Of a DNA stretch of 60,000 bases, positions 46,126 through 56,077 are shown piece after piece. The first letter of the stretch is position 1, and every line of letters begins with the position of its first letter. The notes under the pieces are model-generated. The model was not told the origin of the DNA. It searched no databases and saw only the letters and a program-made list of their open reading frames with translations. The stretch covers positions 19,594,001-19,654,000 of the forward strand of contig OU612072.1 of the NCBI GenBank assembly GCA_914767715.1. The letters run 5' to 3'. The DNA comes from Membranipora membranacea. Lineage: Eukaryota; Bryozoa; Gymnolaemata; Cheilostomatida; Membraniporidae. Position numbers and translations under genes: made by a program.

Positions 46126-46989
46126 ATGTTAACACATAACATTTCAGTTTGAACAGGCTAAACCAGATAAAAGTCACTCAGCAATGCAGAAACAGCTACT
46201 ACTTCTACTTAGCCTTTCTTGAATACTTTAAATACCTTTGGTGATTCATGGCAGAACAGTAATTTCATTGTTTACCTTGTGGGTAATTAATAGCTTCAAG
46301 TTCTCTCATCAGCAGCTGCATGAAAGCAATATGCCAACCTGTCTTAACTAGCAATCAAGGAGGTGACATCTTTTACGAACTCTCACAAGTAACCACTTAG
46401 ATTACCCAGTTTTATCTGTGTGTCATGTCATGATCCGAACCTTAGTATTCATGATGACATCAACATTTGTCCAGCTGGTAACCTTCTCAAAAATCAGCAG
46501 AATTTAGTCTTACTTTTCTGTACATTCAGCATACCCAAAGACTTTCTTGATATCTGGATTGTCAGTCTTTAGAGATAGTCTTTATTGGTTGTTCTAGCAT
46601 ATTGAACGCAGGATCTGAGAGGAAGTCAAGGCCATGTAGCCATGTTGTAGATAGTGGCGAGACAAGGGAAACACAGAGAGATACTATAGGTGCTGGATTT
46701 TCATTAGTAGAAATTCAACGCTAAATTGTTCTGTAGATGAGGAGTCTTTGCGTGTTTGCACATCTCACGTCTTGTCCTGTCCTGAAAATTTAGCTTTTGT
46801 GTGGCCTCGGACAATCTTTTGATTTTCCACTTAGACAATGTTGAGAGATTTGAGCGAACGATTAACAAGCACATGCGTTAGTGGCTTGGAGCCTCAACAC
46901 TATGCGCTGTATGCCAGTTCAATTACTCTCTCACTGCCTATGCAATCTCTTCCAGAAGAGTACAAAGCATCAATTGAGAGAATGGATAT
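46126..46989. other. Spacer upstream of copy E
   Basis: A faint variant of the family promoter box (TGTTCTGCCATGAATC on the minus strand, 46260-46245) lies about 140 bases before the copy E start. The frame at 46838-47104 (+) is not a recognised gene and its 3' part runs into LINE sequence. Confidence 0.35.
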
Positions 46990-47640
46990 GATGTTGAACA
47001 AATCACAAAACCAGGTGAGAAGGGATCAGGCAATTTTAAAAAGTGCCAACAATGATCAATTTATATTATACTTTCCTCTAGCCACACCTTATTTAAGGCA
47101 TTGAGTTCAAGGGCCATGCAGCCCAAAATGAATTGGAACATAATTTACTTTTACATAAAGCTGCATTGCGTGTGATTTTGAAAAAACCACCTCGAAAACA
47201 TGTGTCATCAAATTTTAAAAAGGTCAAGATCATGCCAATTTTGATTTTACTTGAATATTGTTATATTCTTTTCTTCTTATAACATGTAAATGAAAACAAA
47301 TCATACCCTAAATCAACCACAACAAGAAAACGTGATCAATTTTGAAATTTCAATCTCAGAGAGCCAACAACTTCAGAGGGGAACGGCCAATGCTGACAAA
47401 GGGAGTTAACCTGTTCACAGCAGTTACCTAATTGGGGAGGAGGAGAGCGGGTCGTCGGAGTTGCGGAGTCGGCTGGCAGAGGATTAGTGGTGGGCTGGTA
47501 TGTAGGGGGCATTTGGTAGATCGAGCTTCCCTGTTGATGGTCGGATCCAGATGGTCCCAGCTTTGTTTAACGGGGTGGACGCCAATCTAGTTTACCTCGC
47601 ATTTTTTATCTTAATTTCAATTTATAATTTTACTAGAAAT
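46990..47640 (+). mobile_element. LINE ORF2 3' fragment, same family as 8.5-10.1 kb
   Basis: Broken frames read IEFKGHAAQNELEHNLLLHK, AALRVILKKPPRKHVSS and FKKVKIMPILILLEYC, then RGERPMLTKGVNLF near 47385. These match GIEFWGHAAENDLKQV, RVILKKKTRDHVSTLFK and RGERSLLCHGVNLY in the other copy. It ends near TTTTATCTTAATTTCAATTT. Confidence 0.65.
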
Positions 47641-47642
47641 TT

Positions 47643-48420
47643 TCAAGCAGTAATACAAAAAGGACACCCTTGATAAAGCCATGCCCGGTAATAAGTCTGA
47701 CTGGAAATTACCCACAAATGATATGGCATCTCAAGGGTTGAACAGGTACATTGGGTATGACTTACCTGGGAATGAATTGATTGACCTACGGAGGTTTGTA
47801 TAGGCATAAGGCACTGCAAGCTTATTGCATCTTGATAGGACCACAATGCACGAGGTGCGATGTTAAAGGAGTCTTTGTTTAGTGTTGTTGAAGTAACAGC
47901 AGCAGTTTTTTTCATCTGCGTGGCTCATACTGTTCATTCTGCTCATTTTACAACCTGGTTCTGATGGAGGTATAACGCTTTGATGCAGATATATCTTTCT
48001 TGGGCGATACACTGCATAAAAAAGATCATCTACAATTGTTTCAATTGAAGCTGCTTGCTGTAGCTATCACGCTCGGAGTAGATTATTTAAAGTGCAGGTC
48101 GCTGTAAGCCTTTGAGTTCTTTCCTACATTTATATGATATGAAGGTGAACCAGGATGTTGCTGCATTTGTACTGTAGGAAAAATGCTTGTAGGCATGAAG
48201 AAGGCTTTGTTTGTAAACGCCATCTTTTTAGTTTAGTAAGGCCATGGCACTTTGACATACTGCTGCTGTTGTAATTCAGGTTACTGTCTAGAGGTACTCC
48301 AAGTAGCTTGAATGTGCTGACATCTTTAATCCGTTTGTTTGCTCTGGTGATGCTCGGAAAATCTGGTCGTTTATTGAGGCTGATAGCCATGGACTTAGTT
48401 TTGTTTGTAATTAGGGTGAG
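47643..48420 (-). mobile_element. Decayed LINE fragment, minus strand
   Basis: Frame 48390-48130 reads MAISLNKRPDFPS and STFKLLGVPLDSNLNYNSS, the segment after the RT catalytic box in many LINEs. Farther on, broken frames (to 47643) give IAPRALWSYQDA and, out of frame, INSFPGKSYPMYLFN. It lies back-to-back with the plus-strand LINE fragment. Confidence 0.5.
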
Positions 48421-48717
48421 GTGGTACTCCAGCTAGAGATTTAAGACCTTGCTATAATCAAAGGGGATGGATTACATTTGTCTACTTTCTTAAGCACTGC
48501 ATCATAAGAAAGTTAACGAAGGTGTCAGTGCATCCTTTCCCTGTATTGCAATGGTTTTCTTGAGGTTTGATGGTTGCAGCACAGACTGAACTAAACTTAT
48601 TTCATCTGTAATTGTTCAAACAAATGCCTTATACTAACAATCCGATACTAAACTAATATCATTGATTTGTTAGAAGAACAGCACTAATATATTTTTGTTG
48701 TTGTTTGTTATTTGTAG

Positions 48718-49390
48718 GTTCACATGTGAGGCTGGTACAGGGGAAGGTACTGATTATGAAGACGCTCTACCATCAAACAAACCACATATAATCGCCCTGG
48801 TCTACTTCAGAAATGCTGGAGCAGAGAAAGAGAAACAGTTTTTAGGATGCCAATACTCTGGGAATCCACAAGCCGTCGGAGTATCTACAGGCAGCCTTGA
48901 CTGGGACCAATTCAGCACTGAGGACTGCAGCAACAGAGACAAGATAATCATAAAGGGAAATATCACACAAGTCATGCAAGATAGATATTCAAATTATGCG
49001 TGTGAGACAGTTTATAAGGATGGTGGGGAATATATAAAAAAGAACTCGACATTTGAAATCGACGCAATCCCAGAACTCAATGTAGCACCACAGAACTTTA
49101 CATTAACTCTCAGTGATGTGGTTGTGGAGGGAACACAGTTCAATTTCTCGTGTGAATCGGTCAGAGCTGTACCTAACTCAAGCTACATCGATCGTACGTT
49201 AATCCAAGATGTATTTTTTCTAGGACATGCGATAATATTTATGCAATTCCCAATACTTATCCAGTCATTAACAATGACACAAATTTTATATCTGTCAATA
49301 TCTGCTAATGTTGATATATATTTGGGTAGGAACAGTGGCAATGTTTCTTATCATAACATTTCAATACATTTAGCAAGGTCTTTTGCTTTC

Positions 49391-49448
<58 letters not shown>

Positions 49449-50387
49449 CAAAAAAAACAATTTACTGCCAGTTCACATTTTTTTGTAATTTTCATAAGCA
49501 AATCAGCATTTTAACTTCACCGGTAGTTGCACAAACTCAACCGAATGTTTGTGAAATAAATTGTTTCTTTACAGATTTGCATGTTTTTTACTATGTAATT
49601 ATATTAAAAGACAACATCTCAACTAATGTTCATTGACCGAAACATTTGATAACCTGAATATACATTTCTAATAGTGAGCCTTGGCTCCATCTCTTGGTTC
49701 CAAAAGTTAAATTGCAATTTCTGCAAGCGCAACTGAAAGTGTTTGATTTGTTTTTTCGTTACAGAGTTGCAGAGAAACGCTGACCTGTCATCGAAAGATC
49801 TTGAAGACACTTCCTACATAACAAACAGGCAAGACAGGGCAGGAATCAACATTTCATGTACAGACATTTCACATACGAACTTCCCCGGGTCTAAATCAAA
49901 TATTACAAAATGGATTAATGTGATACCTGAGTACATTGATTTCAAGGACAGCTTTGGAAAGGAGACAGTTAAAACTGTTGACTTGTCAACCATAGAAACT
50001 TCTTCCATCGAGCTCTCTTGTGATGTATTCGTAAGCTCATCCAAACCAAGCCGGGTATGGTATCTCAATGGGTTGGAATTTAAAGATCAAAGGGATAAAC
50101 GGAAAATGTCTACCGATGTATCTATCCTCAAAAACGATGATAAAGTAGACTGTCGAGCGACTTCTGATACCGGTTTTTCATCAAAGCAATACTCTTGGTT
50201 ATTTGAAAATCATTCAACATGGATTTATGTGGTTTTTGGACTAGTTGGTTTTCTAGGACTAATCATTCTAGTCCTTGTAATTTTACGTGTTTTGTATAAA
50301 CAAAAAGCACAGGGACAACACTCTGTAGAACCACTAGGCGATCCAATAGTTCTCAAATCACGTAAAACGCGTAAACCTAGGCGTTAA
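48718..50387 (+). CDS. Three-Ig type I membrane glycoprotein, exons 2 and 3 intact, exon 1 not found (copy J)
   Basis: Exon 2 is 48718-49193 (acceptor TTTGTAG|G; donor C|GTACGT instead of the family's A|GTAAGT). Exon 3 is 49765-50387 (acceptor TTACAG|A). Phases fit the family. Ig1: RFTCEAGTGEGTDYEDALPS, GCQYSGNP, DCSNRD, YACE. Ig2: FNFSCES to GINISCTD. Ig3: ELSCDVFVSS, VWYLNGLEF and DKVDCRAT. QYSWLF, a transmembrane helix (about 50220-50290) and a basic tail ending KPRR follow. No signal-peptide exon is seen between 46.2 and 48.7 kb, which is filled with LINE pieces. The gene may be 5'-truncated or have exon 1 elsewhere. Intron 2 holds a (CTTG)n run. After the stop, the same frame reads VTPSDQPQLYVLDANFTDAQ, a relic of the longer tail. 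Confidence 0.8.
49391..49448. repeat. (CTTG)n microsatellite in intron 2 of copy J
   Basis: About 14 uninterrupted tetranucleotide units, likely polymorphic. Confidence 0.95.
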
Positions 50388-52256
50388 CATAGATCTGCCT
50401 TAAAGACCGTAACACCTTCTGACCAGCCTCAACTCTATGTGCTGGACGCAAATTTCACTGATGCTCAATGACCTAACAATTAAGCTCAACTATAAAAGAT
50501 ATATTTCGTGAAATGGCAGCATATGGGATCTGATCAAGTCTTCATCTCTCCCTCAATGAATTCAACCAACTGGTGTTTGTCTCTGCAAATGAAGGGCAAG
50601 ACCTGCAACTAAATATGCAACCAAAAGTACACTGGCAAATGAAGCAATCAGCCTGGAAACAATGGGAGCACGGCTGTCCACAGACCAGCTAGGAAACATG
50701 ATGTAAACACTCACAGATGTGCAGTCCCTCTAAGAAGGAGACAAAAACCTCAACTGCCTATCAGACAACATACTGATACATAAAGTCACACCTACACCAG
50801 GCAAAAAGTTGTATTAAAGGTTTCGCGTGCAGGTTATGTTATATGTGATTTAGATTAGTGTTGCTCTTGCTTTTGTTTCAAATGTTTAAGTGTTCAAGTA
50901 TTCAAGTGTTCTTATGTGTTTATGGGTTTATGAGTTTAATTTTGTTTTATGTATTATGTGTATAAGTATATTCTAAATAATAAAACTTTTCGAATTCCAC
51001 TGAGATATAAAGCATTAACCAACTAGGGTTTTGTATTTATAGAACAAAATCGCAAGTGGACAGCATCCTCAGCTATGAGATCTTTCAACACTTTCAACAA
51101 TTTCCAGGCGAAGCGAACCAGTACATATGGTTGACTGTAAGGTACCCTGAATAATGGTTACATCTGGCTCATTTGATTTTTGGTCGGTTTTGCGTGTTGT
51201 CCATTTGTCTTGCAGTCCAGTTGTCATAGAACTATTTGTAAGGTCCAGTTGAATCATGCTGCTTTAAGACTAGCTCTATTAAGATGTCTTTAATTGGTTT
51301 CTTCCCCAAACAACATAGAGGTGACAAAAGTAACAGTCAGGTGTTTGTCATGACTTGTGACAGGGTTGAGGTAAATCAGTTTTGAGCGATTTGAACTCAC
51401 ACCAAATCACCTGGAAAATGGTCGAATCAAGTCAAAACATCATTGAATTTCCAGTTAACAAATCAAATTAAGTTTAATCTGTTAAGGTGTAAATCACATT
51501 CTAAATTTCTGATAATGATTGGCAAATCATACCCATTTAAAGATGGCCTATTAGAGGAGTAAAAATGTGGGTTAAAATGCGGATTAAAATCGCAAGTTTT
51601 TGTCTCTGTCCGAAGACTGAGAAATACAGGTGCGTTAGGGGCGCGGCCGCCATATTTGGCGCCAAGTTGCTACTGGTTTGCAGGCAGGTCAGAACACACC
51701 TGGGGCGTCAATTGGGCCCAGTAGTCAGTAGACTGCAGCGGGATTAGCACCCGAGACATACAACGCTTGCACGTTACAGTGCAGGGGCTCTAACAAACAG
51801 AGTACTCCTAGTCCTTGGTGTATGTATTGATTCGTTATACAGAAATATATTACATAGATCACTGGTCACAGTTCTCAGGAAACCCCTCTCGATTGTGGTG
51901 TTTTTGCAGGGTGAAGTACTGGCTACCTTGTCAGGCAGCTGCAAATGACATAATATAATAGTAGGGCTTAGTCAGTAGGTGGTAAGCAGTCACCGAAGCA
52001 TATAAATTTAACAGTGCCTAATCAACCTGTGGATATAGGCCTCCTTGACAGATAAGTGTACCCTGATGTTTCAGGGATGCCTATATCCACAGGTTTGCAT
52101 TAAAGTTTGCTACAGTGGTTTGGTACTCATTACTACTACAAAATAGGATGTATAGTTAGCACAACAATGAGTTAACAGCATTGGTTGACTTGGTATACTT
52201 GATTCATGGCTGAAGGTCAGGCGGATAAACACAATATAGCGGGAGGACAGCTTCAT
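50388..52256. other. 3' flank of copy J and gene-free stretch
   Basis: Decayed tail codons follow the stop at 50388-50470. AATAAA at 50979-50984 is followed by CTTTTCGAA, like the signal behind the 56 kb gene (AATAAAGTTTTCGAA), and probably marks the transcript end. From 51000 on there is only a hairpin at 52024-52095 and no recognised gene. Confidence 0.5.
52024..52095. repeat. Perfect inverted repeat with a nested hairpin
   Basis: AACCTGTGGATATAGGC (52024-52040) is exactly inverted at 52079-52095. In the spacer, CCCTGA and TCAGGG (52061-52076) form a second stem with a 4-base loop. Possibly a tiny fold-back element; function unknown. Confidence 0.75.
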
Positions 52257-52567
52257 TCTATGCACTAGGTCTTTTTTAGACCGCCCTATTTAACGGGCCC
52301 CCTTAAGCACAGTTGGCTTGTGTGGGGTAGAACTCTATACCCTCGCCCGCCGTTGCCGACTTCTCTTTTTCGGAGAGGCAGAGGGGGATCTTTATACTGC
52401 ATGTAAGCACACAGTAGTCCTCCTGTATTTATGGTTCTGATCCGAACTGACCTGGCGAGGATGAATGGCTTGCCAGTGCCAAATCAGAAATGACAGACTG
52501 CGCCGGGAATCAAACCTGGATCATAAGATCACAAATCAAAACCCTTAACCGTCAGACCACTCCTGAC
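52257..52567 (-). mobile_element. tRNA-derived SINE (family 2), minus orientation
   Basis: The reverse complement starts GGAGTGGTCTGACGGTTAAG and has CCAGGTTTGATTCCCGGC as B-box region. It continues through AGTATAAAGATCCCCCTCT and GGGGGCCCGTTAAATAGGGC to AAAAAAGACCTAGTGCAT. It aligns end to end with 12568-12890 but lacks a long A tail. Confidence 0.7.
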
Positions 52568-54023
52568 TCCATGAAGCACAGGTGATTTTCCTCGACTCTG
52601 ATGTCTGCATCAACCATAGCAAGTGACACGGACCCATATTTCTTTTAGGCGAGATCCTAACTCAGTTCTCAAAATTAATTTCTAATGTGAATATATAGTG
52701 CAAAGTTATGTATTTGAAACCAGTATTTGCTAATTGAAGCTTAAATCTGTTATAAAACCCAGTGGTGTAGTATAAACTGATAAATAATATTTTAGCTTTT
52801 AATTCATATGTAAATGAGGGTTTGTTATTATGGTCCTTTAATTATACCAAAACACATGTGATCCTCCATATTTTTTTACACAAGAAAACATCACAATTCC
52901 AAAAGTGCTATAGCTTCAAAGATGAGAGGGGGAGGGCAGGCTTAGAGGGTTGGTGCAATGGCCTGGGGCTGGGCCCCTGGCCTGGACTTTTTATTTTTTA
53001 TTTATTTATTTTCATTTATAAAGGTTGGCTTGAAAGTATACAAATAATAGATAGTTTAAGGCAACTTTTTGACCTCTCGTGAGCCTCTTTTTAGCCCTTG
53101 CTCAGTATCAACCATCAAAGACCTACATACTATACGTGGTCGAAAAAATACAGGTTAGCATTGTTAGTGTTAAGGAGGATAAAAAAATTGGCTTTTCCAG
53201 CAGTGTCAGTGCCAATGTCAAATGCTTATATTGCATAAATAATTGAAAAAATTCACTAAAAATAGCCTTTCTATTTTGATTGTGGTGCAGATAACGGAGT
53301 ATAGAATGTGTATGCAGGTTGGCTATAGTATAGCATTACTTGGGAAAAGTCTTTTATCTCCATATCACTACTAATCTGCTATAGTATTATTTATAAATCT
53401 TGACTATAAAATATTTTTGTTTCCATAAATTAAAGTGTGAACTGATATTTTTCCACTTTATTGTATACAGAGGCCTGACTAATTAATGTACCACATGGTC
53501 TTATATGCACATGCTTGATCATGAATAAAGAGGATAAATAAAGAATAAATCAATAAATCAATAAATATCTATAAACAACAGATTTGTTTTATGCTACGCG
53601 ATCAATATTTAGATAATGTAAAAAATTACTAAACCACTCTCAATCACCCGAGACCTTGTCCTAGGAAAGGGGGAGAATACAAAAAAATATGGGGCAAATA
53701 TACTGAGGTTGTCTACCTCAAAGGTTTTATAAGGACAGCTATATCTATCTTATTGCTCAGTACACAAATATATGATCATTGTAAATCAACTATAACTAAA
53801 TCTACATCAAAACAAAGTGTCCGTTTCCATTCTCCTGTAGCATTTCTAGTTATTATCATTATTATTACTGATATCTTTATTTGTTCTGTCACAACATTGA
53901 GGTTTGTGATTAGCTGCCATCTACCTAGAGCCGATAGACTTGGTTGGACAGAGATTTCTCCAATAAATTTACCGACTCAAACAGAGCTACCTGCTGAATG
54001 ATAGTATACCTCCTCTTTTGTAG
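52568..54023. other. Gene-free stretch
   Basis: AT-rich, with short A/T runs and tandem AATAAATC-like units near 53540-53570. No coding sequence recognised. Confidence 0.4.
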
Positions 54024-54252
54024 TAGGAGGTGGCTCAGTTGGTTAGAGTGCCTGTCTTCAGCGTGCAAGTGTTGAAGGTTGTGGGTTCGAATCCCACTGC
54101 AGTTGACTGACTACTCTTGATTGTTGGACCCCCGGGTGCGCTCCGACCTGCCCACAAACTGAGAGCAAATTTGCGCAGACATTGCGGCCTAGCCCCTAAG
54201 GCACCCCTACCTCGCAAGCCATTCTATGAGGTGCGGTGAGGGGTGAAAGCTA
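54024..54252 (+). mobile_element. tRNA-derived SINE (family 1)
   Basis: The head reads GGTGGCTCAGTTGGTTAGAG (A box) and GTGGGTTCGAATCCCACTGC (B box). The tRNA acceptor stem does not close (GGAGG has no partner), so it is not a tRNA gene. The body GGTGCGCTCCGACCTGCC and GAGAGCAAATTTGCGCAG is shared with the copy at 45.6 kb, and the head with the copy at the window end. Confidence 0.75.
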
Positions 54253-54828
54253 TGATTTTAACCAACATTTTGTTTTACAGTTCAGCCAGCAAGCGGTGCA
54301 CCAAGAACGCCAGCTACCACAGGGACGACTTTGGTCTTCGTCTCCAACATCTGATCCAACTTTCCTGGCCAAGGTCTGATTTCAATCTTCTCAAGTTTTT
54401 ATCTTTCACTCGGCAATCGCCTGGCACCTACAATGTCTAAAATTACCACTTCCAAATTCTTCTTATCGACAACACCAATATCAAGCCTCTTTGCTTCTAT
54501 TATTCATTCAGTGCATAGGTTTCATAATCCAATAAATTTCTATGTCAAGCATCATCTCCGAATGGTGGTCCTTCCGGTTTTTTCTCTACTGAAGATGTAC
54601 ATATCACATATTTCCAAATTCCCAACTGCAGCCACCCAGTCATTTTTTTTTACTTATCTGTCTTCCGCTAATCCGAAGAGCTTGATTCTAAGTCATTCGT
54701 TCGTTGCGGGTACCCATCGTCAAGGACTTTATCAATTTATCAATCTGCCCATCAGGGTGTCCTGCTTTGCTTCCACCTTGGTCATACCCATTAAACACCT
54801 CCATTTTCGAACCATATTGATATTGGCT

Positions 54829-55235
54829 GATTTTACATAATCCCATTTAGACTGTCCCTTCCAATCGCACAAACTCTTCTACTGATACCATTCTCTTCTC
54901 TTGGAGACACACTCTCCTTTTGCTCTTGGGTGTTTTTACTTTTACTTTTACTATTTAAATTTTCAATTCGCCTACTGTCTGGTACCTTTTAAATTTTTCT
55001 GCAGTAATATATCATCAACTTCACATTAATTTCTCTGTTCGCATCATGTCTGCCTTCAATTGTCGTTGGTGTTTATATGACTCATCTCCCAGGTCTTGCA
55101 TTACTTTTCAGATATTTATGATCAGTATTATTATTAATTATTTATATATTTTAATGCGCTATGAACATGGTAATGAAAATAAAGCACTGCTGGCTAAGTG
55201 GACAGTAGTAACCAGTAACCAGTAGTGCTACAGAC
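54829..55235 (+). repeat. Block upstream of the 56 kb gene, duplicated at 13376-13850
   Basis: Shares landmarks in order with the block before the 14.8 kb gene (TGATTTTACATAATCC, TCTCTTCTCTTGGAG, TTTAATGCGCTATGAA). The 135-codon plus frame at 54433-54840 just upstream is not conserved there and is not called as a gene. Confidence 0.45.
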
Positions 55236-55852
55236 AAAAATTAATGCAGCTGAAGCTCAATTTTTATATGTCCAAAACCACTTGATCACTTCACCGCTTT
55301 CATAAGGAATTACGTGAAAGAGGAGTTCCATTCTTCCTCAATTAGAGAAGACAACTTGAATTGATGAACTATGTTAAAAACCGATATTTAAGAAAAGAGT
55401 TATGATCTCTTTTGATCAGAGAAGACAACTTTGGATTACAGTTTCATTTTCCAATCAAAAGGTTGCAAAATCAGTGGCCTACTCAGGCACCTCACTCAGA
55501 TGTCCGAATTACTACTAAGATTTTCATGCTATCATGATTCAAATTAATTCCAGTTGAAACCTCTCACAGATTTCATACTCAAAAATATAAAACATATGTA
55601 CCTATATATATATAATAATTCATGTTCGAAGTTTGGGAGAGGAAATAAATTTGCAATCCAACCAAATTATCTGCAAAACTCACCTTTTTGTGCACAGCGC
55701 ACAACTGAGACTTCATATATCATCTTTTTGAAAGCTTTTAAATGCAAACAACAGCCAGGACGGAGGTCCAAAATATTCACTGGAATATTGTTTCTCTTTT
55801 GGGTCATGAATATATCTGCAAGAAGTACTATTGTTATTAAGGTTTTGAGATA

Positions 55853-56025
55853 TTGCAGCTGTTAATCATAACTTGATGTTATCAAGTATCCACAAGTCAA
55901 ACAATTGATAGCCTTAATATGTACTGTTGTGACATGACTGTATGCCCTGAGATGAAGTACTAGTAATATAGTTCAGTTGTTTACCAAAACATGTACTACT
56001 TGCCTGGCTTACTTTATCTGATTTA
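55853..56025 (+). promoter_or_regulatory. Conserved proximal promoter / 5' UTR block of the 56 kb gene
   Basis: In order: GCAGCTGTTAATCA, AGTCAAACAATTGA, TGTTGTGACATGAC (55925-55938, about 145 before ATG), GCCCTGAGA, and CTACTTGCCTGGC (55996-56008, about 75 before ATG). The same elements precede the 14.8 kb gene and the orphan exon at 28.2 kb. No TATA box is apparent. Confidence 0.5.
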
Positions 56026-56077
56026 ATCGAATTGGAAGAGAACATTCATCTTTTCAATAATCGGCACAAAGCAGACT

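Noticed and set aside
54028-54100. A tRNA gene suggested by GGCTCAGTTGGTTAGAG and GGTTCGAATCCC
   Set aside because: The acceptor stem does not pair and the sequence continues into a body shared with the element at 45.6 kb, so it is a SINE head.
54433-54840. A 135-codon plus-strand frame as a gene
   Set aside because: No recognisable motif, no conservation at the equivalent place before the 14.8 kb gene, and composition typical of AT-rich non-coding DNA.
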